Positions 13,997 through 25,719 are shown, counted from the first letter of the stretch. The stretch: 64,000 bases of DNA from Eopsaltria australis (GCA_034509425.1 JAVTVJ010000296.1:2287001-2351000), one strand, 5' to 3'. Notes: generated by a model not told the origin, from the sequence alone. Numbers and translations: made by a program.

Positions 13997-14024
<28 letters not shown>
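13997..14024 (+). repeat. Pure poly(A) tract of 28 in the OTX2 3'UTR
   Basis: Twenty-eight consecutive A residues are seen directly. The tract is length-unstable by nature and could cause internal oligo-dT priming in cDNA libraries, producing false 3' ends for OTX2. Confidence 0.9.
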
Positions 14025-14027
<3 letters not shown>

Positions 14028-14569
14028 TCTAGGTTTTTATTTCTTTTTTTGTGTGTGCGTGGAAAGATGATCCTTCACCCAGAGGTTTCCAATGTGTTAG
14101 CCAACCTTCGGTTAAAATATTCAGAATGGACAACATCTCTCTTTTTGTCCCTCTTTTTGTCCCTCCCTCTTTCTTTCTCTCTCATCCAACTGTTTCATGC
14201 CCAACTTGCTGAAGTTGGCACCCGGAGAACTTGGTTCAGGGCTGTGTGGGTTGTGTGACTGATTGTCCTAGCTGCACTACTTTATTTAAAGATTAAGAAA
14301 AAAAGATAATGTTCATAAGGAGTCAATATGTAGTTTTTAAGAGACAATCAGTGTGTGTCTTATATAAATGGTACATCTGTGGTTTTTAATCTGTGCTAGA
14401 CTTCAAAACTGTGATCTCCTGTATTGTATGCAACTATGAACTCTGCACCAGCGGGAGTTCTGCTGTGATTTAAATAGGTTATAATTATAAGTGAAATTCA
14501 GAGCAACTGAGTTACCTATTATCATCTTTTAAAAAAAAAATAATAATTAAAAATATATATTTAAAAAAT

Positions 14570-14575
14570 AATAAA
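14570..14575 (+). terminator. OTX2: Candidate OTX2 polyadenylation signal (AATAAA)
   Basis: AATAAA occurs in an A-rich context about 945 bases after the stop codon. Because it sits in A/T low-complexity DNA it could be chance. Another AATAAA at 16577-16582 could serve a longer 3'UTR. Confidence 0.4.
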
Positions 14576-14600
14576 AAAGAAAAAAAAAGAAAAACGCAAA

Positions 14601-17526
14601 AAACACGATCGCCTTTCACCCGAGGTGAACTGCACTGAAACTTTTTACAACAAACTGTCTCTGAATGAAAGAGGAAAGACCGAAAATACCCCACCCGAGG
14701 ACATTTAACTCCTCTGGAGCTCACTTACTGCTGGCCACGCCGGCAGTAACCGTCAAATCCAACAGGACTTTGGGCAGTTGCTCTGACCTGGATGAATTTA
14801 AACCGAGAAATTCATTGTCGTTTATGCTTGCAGATGTTAACTGAAAAAAAAAAGAAAAAAAAAAAAAAGATATATATGCATAAACCTTTTTTTTTTTTTT
14901 TTTCTCCTGGATTTGGCAGATATGTATAATTATATTAAAATGGTTCTAGCACACTTGATGGTTGTCTTCCATTTTCATCGCAGCCGGCGAGTGACGGAGA
15001 AGGGGCGATGCCGTCCTCGGGTGCAGCCGCGCACGGGGGACCAGGAGGGTCTGGCTGCTTCTGCAGGGCTGAGACAAAAGGGGTTCTGCTGGCAGCTCCC
15101 CCAGGTGAAGGAAGTGAAATCAAGCAAAACCAAATTTATTTTTGAAATTTTTAATCAAAAAAACTTTCATTTCGAGCGCAGCTTGGATAACGTGACCTTT
15201 CCCACCCGAATCGCTTCACAGGGAGGGAGGGATGTGTTTGCTCTGTGGCTTCCCAGGGGATGGAGTCTCCAGTTGTGTGTTTGGGGAGAGCCCTGAACTT
15301 TCCAGGCACGAGAAGGGGGAACCTGGATGATGCAGGGTGCTCTGAGAGAGGTGCTGGGGAAGGAGAGGGACAAGTGTTGGAGCTACAGCCTCACGAGCTG
15401 AAGCCCCAGGATGCAGGATCAGGCCTTTCCCAAGCATACCTGCTCCTGGTGCCTCTCTCTCTGTCCTTCTCCTCTTTCTCCCTCTCTCCTTCCTGCATGC
15501 AATGCTGGGGCTGCAGGAGCCCTGAAATCAGCTTGGATTTAGGAACCAAAATGGATCTCTGGAAAAGGGGAGAGATCTGCAGAAAAGCCCTCGGCACCAT
15601 CCCACTCCCTACCACCAGCTGTCCCCCAGGACTTGTCACCAGCACCCTGTGAGTCACCCAGGGCCACCAGCACCACGCCTTGGACCCCAGGACGGAGTGA
15701 TGACGCAGCCATGGTGCCTCTGCAGCCATCCCTGGGCTCCTCATCCCGGCATCCCAAACCTCCCCTTCCACAGGCACCCTGCAAACTGCTCCTTCCTGCA
15801 GTGCCATTTGTGTCCCCCGCCGCCACCACGAGCAGGGAGCAGCCTCTAAAATAACCAGCTCTGGGGGAAGGAGGGTTTCTGTGCTGCCTCACGTTAGCGT
15901 GTGTCGGTGGGTGATTTTCTCATTTATTTTTTTGTGGCGGGAGGATCCGTGCAGGGGAGGTTTGGGAAGCACCAGCCGCGTCCCCGCCGCCGGCATCTCC
16001 CAGGCAGCAGCGTGGAAAGTTTCATTTCTCCACTCATTTGCTTCAAATCAAAGTTTTCTTCTCGCCCCAAAAAATCTATTGGAGCAAAATACACTCGAGA
16101 AAACCAAGTCCTTGCTGAACTGGGGCACAGCATCCCACCTGCCTGGAAAAGCTCTTTGTTTCCTGAGCTTTTGATTATTAATTTTTTTAAAGCCTCTTTA
16201 AAACCCCTTTTTGCATTTAGCTTTCCCCATCTTATCTTTTACTTTTCTTTCCTGAGTATTTCCCTGTCTGTCAGGGATGAGCTCTTCCAGCTAGTGCTCA
16301 TTTTTATCAGAAAAAGCTAATTCATGGCAGGAGTTTCTCTGATTATTTTTTTTTTCCCTGGCTTTTTGTACTTTCCACGTTTTCTCTCCCTGTTCGTTTC
16401 TGAGTTTAATTTAAATGGGCACATGCGTGGGCAAAGGGCAAATTCCCGAGGTGAGCTGGCAAACACAAAATATTCTGTAAAGAGTGTTTTAACTCCTTTT
16501 TAATTTTTAATGTTTTACACCTCCTGGTAGAATTCATTTCCTCTGAACTCAGGCTGCGGTAGGCAATTCTGGATCCAATAAAATCTGGGGAAAAGCTGGG
16601 GAGACCACGTCGGTTTAGTGTTGGAAAGCTGGATTTAGGGGCAAAGAGTTGATTAGGAGGGTGTTTGATTTGAGGTGTCCTGCCCAGGCCCCCAAAATAC
16701 ACATACAAGCAAATCCTCTACCTGCTCTGCAATGTGGTATTTCCCACCAGAGGGGGGAAAAAAATCCCTAAAACTGGAAAAGCAGAAAATCAGGAGGGAA
16801 ATGTTGAGAGCAACCATAAGGGAACTGCTTGGAATGAAGGCTCCAGCACCTCTGGTGCTCCCGGCTCATCCTTGTTCCAGCCCCTCCTGCTCCTGCTGTG
16901 TTTCCTTGTCTGATTCCCTCTCCATTTGCCCACCCTGCCTGCACCCTTCCCAATGTCCCTTTCATTCCCTGCCCGCTCTCCACCAGCTCCAGCCCACACT
17001 TTCCAGTGCTCCCCAGTAACCAGAGCATCCCTGCTCCCACCCCAGCCCGAGCCAGCCCAGGGAGCCCCAAAATGGGGACAACTTTTGGGGTGCTGCATTT
17101 CAGGAAGGACCCCGGGGCTGGGGAGCACTGCCAGTTTCCAAGGAGACAGGGGAGATTTACTGAAAAAAAGCCGGATTTAGGGACACGCAGCAGAGCTTCA
17201 TCACCTGGTGCTGGGTGGAGTGGCACAGGAACACCCCAAACTCCCACTCACACCCCTGGCACCGCCTTGACCTGGGATTTGGGGGGTCGTGGGGGTAGGA
17301 CGGGGGGTCGGGAATGGGTTTGGGCTTGGGAAGGTAAGGAAGAGAGGATTTAGGCTGTGCTGGGGTGAAGGGATGGGATTGCCTGGGGTCAGGGCATGGT
17401 GTCAGGGCTGGGCGGGCACTGGGATGGGTGTGGGGAGGTGTCAGGGATGGGAGGTGAGGGAGGGGAAGGAAGGAAATGGATGGAAAGGAAAAGAAGGGAA
17501 GTAAGGAAGGAGGAAGGGAGAGAAGG
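14601..17526. other. 3' flank of OTX2, no supported gene
   Basis: A-rich and T-rich runs lie at about 14840-14900. The AT-rich unique block 15100-15200 is followed by ordinary unique sequence, with a T-rich block at 16170-16400 that includes SOX-like CTTTGTTT. No CR1 or other interspersed repeat is recognised. The first part may belong to an extended 3'UTR. Confidence 0.45.
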
Positions 17527-17656
17527 AGGAAAGGAAAGGAAAGGAAAGGAAAGGAAAGGAAAGGAAAGGAAAGGAAAGGAAAGGAAAGGAAAGGAAAGGA
17601 AAGGAAAGGAAAGGAAAGGAAAGGAAAGGAAAGGAAAGGAAAGGAAAGGAAAGGAG
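17527..17656 (+). repeat. (GGAAA)n pentanucleotide microsatellite, about 26 copies
   Basis: Near-perfect tandem GGAAA units run for about 130 bases, with imperfect purine-rich sequence on both sides (17460-17525 and 17657-17700). One strand is entirely purine, so triplex formation and length polymorphism are expected. The Lys/Gly/Glu/Arg open frames through it are artefacts. Confidence 0.97.
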
Positions 17657-19424
17657 AAAGAGAGAAAACAGCTAAAGACAGAAGGGGAGGAGAAATGCCA
17701 TTTCCAGCTGCTGGGGCTGCCTGGTGTCTCCTTGCTGCTGCTGCTGCACCTCAGTGCTGGGGCAGAGCAGAGGGAGGTGATGGCAGGAGGGGGGAGAAGA
17801 GGTGGTGAAGAGATAGATAAATCTATAAATCCCACACAAACTGTTAAAATCTGCTCTGAGAGTCAATTTTGACTTTTAGGCTCATGAACCATTAATAAAA
17901 ATCTCCTTACACTCAGATGGCTCTGAAATGCTGTGATAGCGGATTACAAACTCCTAATGGAGATACTGTATGATCAAATATTCTCTAAGCACCAGGGTCT
18001 AACGTCCTGGGGGTGGCCAGGCCACCTGATTATCAGCTTATCACCAAATTCCTCTTAGTGAGGGATGTCCCCAAAAGAAAGAGTCTTCCTCCAAGTGTTC
18101 CCTTCCCCATTCTTCATTCAGACAGGTTTGGGAATGGCATCCTGTGGTCTGAGGATCACAGGATGCCCTGTGGCAATGATGTCCCCACTCTGTCCTAGGG
18201 CTGGTCTCTGGTTTCTGGGTTTTCCTGTGAGAGATGCAGAGCTGGAGGTCCCAGCGGGGTTTCGGGCTCCCAGTGCACAGAGGAACATTTTTCTGGTGAC
18301 ACTCAGCCCATGCCAGGACCAAATCACTGAATGTGATGTATAATTACCTGGTAATTAAATTTGGAGGGCTGAGGCAGCATCATTATAGGGAGAGAGAGGG
18401 GAGAGGAGGTTCCTTCATGAGACCAGAAACCAGAGCTCCCCACAGAGCCAGTTGCTGGGAAAGCTGGACTGTAGATCTGTTGTTTTCTGTTTTCAAGGAG
18501 GAATTAGTTCTCTCCCTGCCTCTCCTCACACACTCACAGGTAGGGACCCTGGTGTTTATTCCTGTGTGGATGCTGGTAATGAAACCTGCAGATGCTTAGA
18601 AAATGCATCACCTAACCCAGGCTGGGAGCCCTGTGCCCTGGAAGGGTCTGGGATCAGGCTGGACAGGGAGGAGAGGGCATGAGGGAGCAAGCAGGGCAGC
18701 TTACATCAAAAAACAGACTTAAAAAGTCCTCTCTGGGCTGTAACCTTCCCAAAAGGGACCATGTTTTGTGTGTGTCCCTCACCACTGACACCAGCTCACA
18801 GCCTGCTGGGGCAGGATTTAACTTCCACTTGGCTGAAGTCAAGTCTTCAAGACTTGGAGCATTTTTGACTTTTGGTTGTGAGGTTGGCATGTCAATGCCA
18901 AGCAGAAGAACTTTCCTCCAGACCTGATTTGATTCAGCTGTGGCTTTTTGGTAAGGCTTGGCACGTGCCTTGAGTTTCCAAGCACCACCCTTGGGATGTA
19001 GGGAAGGCACTCACACTGGGCTGCCTTTCTCCACCCTCTCCTGCCAGAGGGGAGAGCAAAGCTGGGTCCTCCTGCATCCTCAAGAGACCAATCCCTTTTG
19101 CTTTCAGGCAGATTCAAGCAGAGGTGAAGCTGATTTATCTCCTGGTATTGCTGTTAAGAGCAGAGTGTCCCTCACTCCCTGCAAGCTGTTCCCTCCATGC
19201 CACACTTGTGGAAGGACACTGATTTTTGGAGGCCCCATAGGCCACTCTGGCTCCTCTGTAGGATGTGGGGCTGCAGGTTTTACCCCTTGGGATAATCAGG
19301 CTCCTTTCCATTAAGAGAATATGCAGAGCCATTCTGCAGGGAGGCCTGCCTGGGGAGTAACTGCTGCCTGACTCAGCTGGGGGTGTTTGCCCAGGAGATG
19401 AAGAGCTGAGAACAAGGAATATGG
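17657..19424. other. Unique intergenic sequence
   Basis: No gene or interspersed repeat is recognised. The AT-rich blocks 17860-17990 (ACCATTAATAAAAATC) and 18325-18365 (TAATTACCTGGTAATTAAAT) carry homeodomain-type sites and may be small conserved elements. The rest is GC-moderate and unremarkable. Confidence 0.35.
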
Positions 19425-19636
19425 TGAGTTGTGAGGGTGTTCATTGGGTTCTGAGGGTTTCTGTTGGGTTCTGAGGGTTTTGGTTGGGTTGTGAGGGTCC
19501 CCATTGAGTTGTGATGGTTTTGGTTGGGTTGTGAGGGTGTTTATTGGGTTGTGAGGGTGTTTATTGGGTTGTGATGGTTTTGGTTGAGTTGTGAGGGTAT
19601 CTATTGGGTTGTGAGGGTGCTCATTGGGTTGTGAGG
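19425..19636 (+). repeat. 20-bp minisatellite, 10.6 copies
   Basis: Units of exactly 20 bases share the core TGGGTTGTGAGGGT and a variable 3' portion (GTTTAT, TTTGGT, CCCCAT, TTCTGT). There is no length variation among units. Two or more unit types alternate, pointing to successive duplications. The strand is G/T-rich with regularly spaced GGG runs. Confidence 0.95.
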
Positions 19637-21757
19637 AGGTTCCTCAGTGTCTTGCAGAGGAGGCCTGAGCCCTGACTCCCCCTGACAGCCGTAAGGTTGC
19701 AGGATCCGGGGTGATGGAGGCTGAGATGGATGATGGAGTCTGGTGGGAACCCAAAGAGGTTCAGCCCTGGGTCAGTGGGGAATGAAGGCTGGGGTGTTGT
19801 CCCTGAAACTCTGGAATCCACCCCAAATCGTGTGGCAGAGGAGACCTCTACTGAAATGGTGTTGTCCAGACTCAGGACCTGGCTTTGGAACTGACAGGGG
19901 AGGATCAGGAAGAGTTCAGGAAGAGCCATGAACCTGCTTGGTGAAATATTTGGGGCGTTCTGTCCACATCTGAGTTATCCAAGGGAAGGTTGAGATGGTG
20001 TGAGTAGATTTGATGAAGGCAGAATATTACCTGGAAGACAGAAGCATGTCCTTACCCATCTGGTAGGAGCATCCAGGTTGACAAGTTAAAATAAGATTAA
20101 TCCAAACTGGGCATTTGAGAAAAATTAAAATTAGATGCTGAAACAAATTCCTTTAGGACAGGGAAGCTCTGCATTTTTAAGTGTAACAGTCAAACACCAA
20201 TGTGCTTTCCTAAAAGCCATGCAGGAGGTACCTGCTCCTGTCCATAATTACTTAAAATGCAGTATTTCACATTTGTTATGGTAACCATCCAGGCTGCTCT
20301 GCTGTTTCAGGGCTTTGTGCAGGACTTTGTAGAGGATGGAGCGTTCACCACATGGTTCCTGGGGAAATCTGCATCTGGATCATGTCTGGCCATGGAAAAT
20401 CAAACACAGCTGGTGCATGAGAGGGCTGAGAGCTGGGCACCAGGGACCAGGGCACCAGTGCTGCAGGTGGCCTGTGCTGCTGGGATCTGAGTTTTGGGAT
20501 GAGCTCCAGGCTAATGCCTCATTCAGGACAAGAGTTGGTGTCTGACCTTCCCATCTGCAGTGGGACAAGGACACCCTCCCACGGTTTTCCTTACCAGAAA
20601 AACTGAATTAAGGCAAACCCAGGACACCATCACAACACTGGGATCTCTGAGGTGATCCAGCATGGGGAAATAGCCTGCAAGAATTTCCTGGAGCTGTGTG
20701 AGTCAGCTCTGTGCCACCCCTCTGCTCTTCCTGATTTCCTTTGGCCTCTCTCCCTCTGCCCCCCCTGCCAGCAGCACTGAGGACACAGTGCCAGCCTTTC
20801 CAGGTGTGCAAACTCTGTGCCTCCTTTGGCAGGTCCTGCCAGGGGCAGCCCACACTGCTGAGAGCTGCCAAAGCTCCTTCCTGACTCATGGTCTCCCATA
20901 CCAACAGCAGAGAGGTGACTGCAAAAAGGGTCACGGCAGGGATGGCTGAGTCTCTTTCCCTGTGTTTTGGGGGTGCCTTCAGCATTTTCCAGGGTGCCAG
21001 GGCTTGAATGGATCATCCAAGTTTGCTGCAAGACTGTGACATCAAACGGGATGGTGGTGGGTTGATTGAAAATGAGTAACAGAGTGCTGGGGCTATTTGG
21101 GATTTGTTGGGAACGACTGTGCAGATGAAGAGGTCACCCTATGGCATCACCCTGGTCCCTGCAAAACTGAAACCAGAATTAGAACCTTGTATGTAACCAC
21201 ATGAAAATAGTTGCTGGATGTTTAATTTCCCAGGGAAAATCCCAGTCCCTGACATTTCCTTTCTTATTGTGATGGCATTGCTGACCAGTGAGGGCCTGTT
21301 GAGGCTCCACTCACCACCCACCACCGGGTCAGGCTGCCAGAACCAAACCCAGAAACAGCACAGAGCAGCACCCTGGGGTTCCAAGGGACATCCAGCTCCC
21401 TCCCTGCCAGGGTGGCTCTGCAGCACCCACTTTTCACACCCCTGCCCTGTGGTCTGTACACGGTTCAGGAGGGTCCTCATGGCTCAGGAGCCGCCTCTGT
21501 GGCTTTCGTGCTTCTGTCTGCAGAGCCATAATTGCCTCAACCTTTGCACAGACACTGCAGCAAACACTTGTTATTACTTGGCCACAGCCTTTAATATTTA
21601 CTGCAAGAAGGTGTCTGGTCTTTTGTAAGGTTTCTGGGGGGCTGAGGTTTCCTAAACCCAGGAGCTGAGGGTGTCCTTGGCCTTGCTGGGATGGGGATGA
21701 GGGGAGAGGTTGGTGGTCCTGTGCCAGACGCAGCCCCTCGAGGGGGCACAGGGCAAA
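19637..21757. other. Unique intergenic sequence
   Basis: No gene, RNA gene or CR1 is recognised. A moderately AT-rich block lies at 20030-20260. Short open frames show no conserved composition. Confidence 0.35.
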
Positions 21758-21838
21758 TCACAGAATCCTGGAATGGTCTGGGCTGGAAAGGACCTTAAAG
21801 ATCATCCAGTCCCAGCCCCCCTGCCATGGGCAGGGGAC
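21758..21838 (-). mobile_element. CR1 LINE 3'-end fragment
   Basis: The sequence is the complement of the CR1 3' terminus: a tail-derived TCACAGAATC, then TGGAATGGTCTGGGCTGG, then the AGGACCTTAAAGATCATCCA block and the CCATGGGCAGG block. The element is heavily 5'-truncated, as usual for CR1. It is the first recognisable CR1 after OTX2. Confidence 0.9.
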
Positions 21839-22039
21839 CAGCTGTGTCTGGCACTTGGGCACAGGGGATTCGAGGTGTTGCAAAGAGATGGGCTGAGCTG
21901 CATGGGGAGGGGGAGTGTGAGACACAAATCAGCTGCGTGACACCCCCAGCAGCACCGAAGGTCTCCTGATAACCACAGCATCCTGGGATGCTCCTGGGCT
22001 CGTCCTGGGAATCTGTGACTGCCCCCATCAGAATTAACA

Positions 22040-22500
22040 GCCAAGCTCGCTAATAGGCAGAGATAAGATATTACACAGAGCCAAATTACTCATGGGCACC
22101 GGGCGTGATGTGCTCAGTTTTTATTTGCCTCCCGATCACGGAAATCCACAACGGGGTTAATTCTGGATCCAGCCATACCAGCCTGTTCTGGGAGCTTTAA
22201 AATTAAAGCAGTCACAAGGCTGCCCTTCGCTTTTCCAGTGACTTACGCAAGAAACCAAACAGTGAGAACAAAAGGACAAATGGAAAACTGAGGGTTCCTC
22301 CTGGAATTCAGACTTTTTTTTGGTTTGCACCCGGAGCAATGCGATGGAGTCAACTTTCCTGTGTCAGGAGAGAGGGGAGGGAGGGAGGGGGCTGTCCTGA
22401 TTAGATCTAAGTTCCTACCTGTTTACTGTAGGCATTTGCATAATGATCACCCTGCAAAGAGTGGTTAGCATATGCTAACACCGATTCTTGCACCCATTAA
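22040..22500. promoter_or_regulatory. Candidate conserved element with octamer and a 16-bp palindrome
   Basis: The unique sequence contains GCTAATAGG, CCAAATTACTC and CTGATTAGATC. An octamer ATTTGCAT lies at 22434-22441 and a perfect palindrome GTTAGCATATGCTAAC at 22464-22479. The palindrome resembles POU-dimer (MORE-like) or E-box CATATG sites. It lies 8-9 kb downstream of the OTX2 stop codon. The enhancer role is inference. Confidence 0.42.
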
Positions 22501-22719
22501 AGCACAAACCCCAGGCAGGCTGCTGCTGTTTACAGCACATCCCTTCCCCCTGATTGCATCCCAGGGGATGTGGCCAGTGGTGCCCTCACTACCTGAGGTG
22601 GCTGGAAGCTTCTTCCAGATGTCATCAGGGCAGGATGCAGAGAGATAAACAAAAACTGGTTTATTTTCACCCATAAAGAAAAATCAGAAGGCTGAAAAAG
22701 ACATCTGAAGTTCTTTCAG

Positions 22720-22780
22720 GAGTTGGGTTTGATGATCCTTGTGGGTCGTTCCCAACTCAGTATATTCCATGATTCTGTGA
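22720..22780 (+). mobile_element. CR1 LINE 3'-end fragment
   Basis: The sequence GATGATCCTTGTGGGTC followed by TTCCCAACTCAG and a tail of ATTCCATGATTCTGTGA matches a CR1 3' terminus in plus orientation. It is only about 60 bases long and lacks upstream CR1 sequence. Confidence 0.8.
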
Positions 22781-23634
22781 TCCGTTTTCCATGTTAGTTC
22801 CTTGTCCAGTGTTGGAAGAAAGTGATTTCTACAGTGGCCCGTATTTCCAGCCCAAGCACTACTTTGGCAAGGGCAGCTGATAGATTTTGAGTCAAGGACA
22901 GTGACTGAGTTATTTGAAGCCAGCAAGGTACATCTTTCACCAGAACTTTCACCAAAACAAATCTTCATGCAAAGCGTGATGATTTACAGATCCTCACCCT
23001 GACCTGGCAGGGATGTTGAGCTTATTTGTAAATCATTTGCTTTCAGTGAGGACAGGCACAAGTGTGCCATTGTTTTGGAAGAGTTTCTTGTCAGCTGAGT
23101 GACAAAAAAAATATAGATAAAGGAGAGGGATGCAAGGCAGACAGGACTGTGCCATTGCCAAAGGGTGGCAGAGGATTGCAAGCTTTGAGGAGCCAAGCAG
23201 GAAGGTGTCAGCAAACAAACTCAAGCTGGTTCACCTTTCAGCAGAGCTGTTCATTGCTTTGCTTTGACAAAGAGGATCCTGACATCCTTCCCACCTCCCT
23301 TTTCAGTGTCTCCCAGATGTGTTTTCACAGGTTGGTAGCTGCCTGCAGCAGCCACACGGGCTCCTCATGCTATGGAGTTGTGTCTCTTCTGCATGAACAT
23401 CTTTATAATGGAAATATTTTAGTGACTCTGACAGAATCGAGACCAAAGGTAGGTGCAGCTGGGTCAGCAGATCTCTGAGGGAATAGGAGTGTCCAAGGAA
23501 TAGGCAATCACCTCTCCCCTGGGATGGAGCAGCCCAGCAATTTTTGCAGTGGCTCCCTGCTCTGGGCAGATTTGTTCTTGACAAATTCACGTCGGCTGCC
23601 TCTTGTCAGGCAATATTTTGCATACACTGAATAG
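22781..23634. other. Unique intergenic sequence
   Basis: No gene or repeat is recognised. Sequence is of mixed composition, without the motif clustering seen in the candidate enhancer blocks. Confidence 0.35.
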
Positions 23635-23710
23635 TCACAGAATGAAAAAGTTAGGACAATTCAAGTTTGAAGGGACCTCTGTGGCTCTCCAGTCTTAGAT
23701 CCTACTCAAA
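23635..23710 (-). mobile_element. Degenerate CR1 3'-end fragment
   Basis: TCACAGAATG, a diverged AGGACAATTCAAG and the block GAAGGGACCTCTGTGG with CTCCAGTC resemble the complement of an older CR1 terminus. Divergence is higher than in neighbouring copies, so it is probably an older insertion. Confidence 0.55.
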
Positions 23711-23985
23711 GAATAGCAAACTTCAAAGTTAAATCAAGTTGCTTTGGTCAAATTTTGACTATCTCCAAGGATGGAGATTCCTCTCAGGTTCTCCGCTCCC
23801 TGTCTGGGGACTTTGCTCACGTGGAGGAGAGTTTTTACCTGTCTGATGTCCATGATGGAGAGGGACATCCTTCTGTCCCCTCCTGCACAAGCCCACAGCC
23901 GCAGCTGAGTGAGGGATCATTTGCCCCAGCTCCCTCAAGCACTGCTCTCTCTTGCTTTCTGCCAAGCACAGAAATACTCCTTAGG

Positions 23986-24056
23986 ATCACAGAATCCTGG
24001 AATGGTTTGTGTTGGAAGAGGCCTTAAAGGTCACGTGGTTCCAACCCCCAGGAATG
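23986..24056 (-). mobile_element. CR1 LINE 3'-end fragment
   Basis: ATCACAGAATCCTGGAATGG, then TTGGAAGAGGCCTTAAAGGTC and TTCCAACCCCC, are the complement of the CR1 3' terminus. The element is about 70 bases and 5'-truncated. Confidence 0.88.
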
Positions 24057-24900
24057 TGGATTCCCCAGTGCTGATCCCTGGCTGGGTGTGGGAGTTAAGG
24101 GTTTATGGCAGAGCCAGAGGTGTGCAGAGGTTGGACCAGGTGGTCTTTGCTCTGCTCTGGTTTGTGAAGCCCCTTTGAGCCATCCCACAGTGTCCCCAAG
24201 CAGGGACAGCCACCTCCAGCCAACTCCCCTGGCAGCTGCTGCTGAGCAATGTCCTCTTGGACCCACCTCTTTCCCATATTAAACTTCCTAATGATCCTTC
24301 ATGGTGTCTGGAAGTCCTTTGGGACATCTGCCAGGGCATTCCAGGGATTTCCATCACACTGCACTGGCCCAGGGACAGCAGAGATGATTTGGGGCTGTTA
24401 TATCTTGGAGTGGCATTGCGGTGTTAAGTGACCCTGGGGAAGAATTTTGGCTTTCTGCTGTCTGTGTCATACACAGGCCCCTGATGCTGCCCTTCCCATT
24501 GCTGTGGGATTGCTTCTGTCCCCCCACGCCCTGTCCCAGCCCCTGGCCAGCCCTCACAGGTGAGCCTGTCCCTGTGGGGTCTGCAGGGCAGAGATCCCAC
24601 CTCTGTAATGCAAACACCTCATTCCTCCCCTCCTCTTGATTTTGTGTCACAAACAGTATCTCATTCTGCACCTCAAATACCTTTATCAGCTGCTCCAGGA
24701 TTCCTGGAGGTGCTGTTTCACTGACACCTCTTCCCTTTTCCCCATGAGCCTGTCAAGATTTCTATTTTCTCACATTCATCCCCATGGTCAGCTGCCTGTG
24801 CAGAAGTTTCCATGCCTGTAGGAGGCTGTTTGTCCACAAATCCAGCATTTCCAGTTTGCTTTCTTCTGTGGTTGCTGGGTGTTTTCCTGTCTGTCGTTAT
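24057..24900. other. Unique intergenic sequence
   Basis: This is ordinary unique sequence between two CR1 copies. No gene, RNA or regulatory cluster is recognised. Confidence 0.35.
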
Positions 24901-25405
24901 TGTGGAATCGTGGAACCACAATGTGGTTTGGGCTGGAAGGGACATTAAAGACCATCTTTAAGGTTCCAACCCCCTGCCACAGGCAGGGACACCTTCCACT
25001 ATCCCAGGTTGCTCCAAGCCCTGTCCAACCTGGCCTTGGGCACTTCCAGGGATCCAGGGGCAGCCACAGCCTCTCTGGGCACCCTGTGCCAGAGCCTCCC
25101 CACCCTCACAGCCAGGAATTCCTTCCCAATATCCCATCCATCCCTGTTCTCTGGCAGTGGGAAGACATTCCCTGTGTCCTGTCCCTCCATCCTTTGTCCC
25201 CAGTCCCTCTCCAGCTCTCCTGGACCTCCTTTAGGCCCTGCAAGGGGCTCTGGGGTCTCCCTGGAGCCTTCTCTTCTCCAGGTGAACACTCCCAGCTCTC
25301 CCAGCCTGGCTCCAGAGCAGAGGAGGAGCATCTCTGTGGCCTCCTCTGAACTCACTCCAGCATCTCCAAACCCTTCTCATGCTGGGGTCCCCAGAGCTGA
25401 GTGCA
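24901..25405 (-). mobile_element. CR1 LINE, about 500-base 3' part
   Basis: From the terminal TGGTTTGGGCTGGAAGGGAC block it runs through the GCAGGGACACCTTCCACTA, CAACCTGGCCTTGGGCACTT, CACCCTGTGCCAGAGCCTCC and CCCAGCTCTCCCAGCCTGGC blocks, which make up the 3' end of CR1 ORF2 and the 3'UTR in complement. It is the longest, best-preserved copy in the central region. Its block spelling is the kind I associate with songbird CR1 subfamilies. Stop-rich frames show it is inactive. Confidence 0.93.
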
Positions 25406-25719
25406 GAAGTGACAGAAAAAGCTCTGGGCAGAGATGGACATCTCAGCATTCCTGATTCACCAACAAGGCATGGAGACACTGCAGGCAGGACTGGCTCCCT
25501 GTGGGCTCAGTTTGGGATCAGCCAGGTATCTCAGGCACATCTCCAGTCTCCAAAGGGGAACTTCTGCTGGTACCTCAAAGCTTTGCATTTTCCATGGCAG
25601 CTGGAGCTGGTGGTTCAAATCCTACACCTGGAAAAAAAGGGGCAGCCCTTGGAAGCTGCTGTTTTCTGCCATCATTCCACAGCTGCAGGGGCTGGTGCAA
25701 GAGCCCAGCTCTCAGGCTG

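Larger units (their letters stand above)
13627..14600 (+). other. OTX2: OTX2 3'UTR (approximate end)
   Basis: The sequence from the TGA at 13624 to about 14600 reads as 3'UTR. The AT-rich unique stretch 14280-14520 matches my memory of the conserved vertebrate OTX2 3'UTR. A pure 28-base A-run lies at 13997-14024. The length (about 1 kb) agrees with known OTX2 messages. The exact cleavage site needs RNA evidence, and later sites are possible. Confidence 0.65.

Noticed and set aside
16577..16582. Distal AATAAA as the main OTX2 3' end
   Set aside because: It would make a 3'UTR of about 3 kb, longer than known OTX2 messages; kept only as a possible alternative.
17396..17872. 158-codon frame made of Lys-Gly-Lys-Glu-Arg repeats
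   Set aside because: It is a translation of the (GGAAA)n microsatellite.
21731..21745. CCCCTCGAGGGG palindrome
   Set aside because: A short GC-rich palindrome in ordinary sequence, likely chance, with no neighbouring motif cluster.
25009..25455. Open frames in 24900-25500
   Set aside because: They translate the untranslated end of a CR1 LINE and are not host genes.
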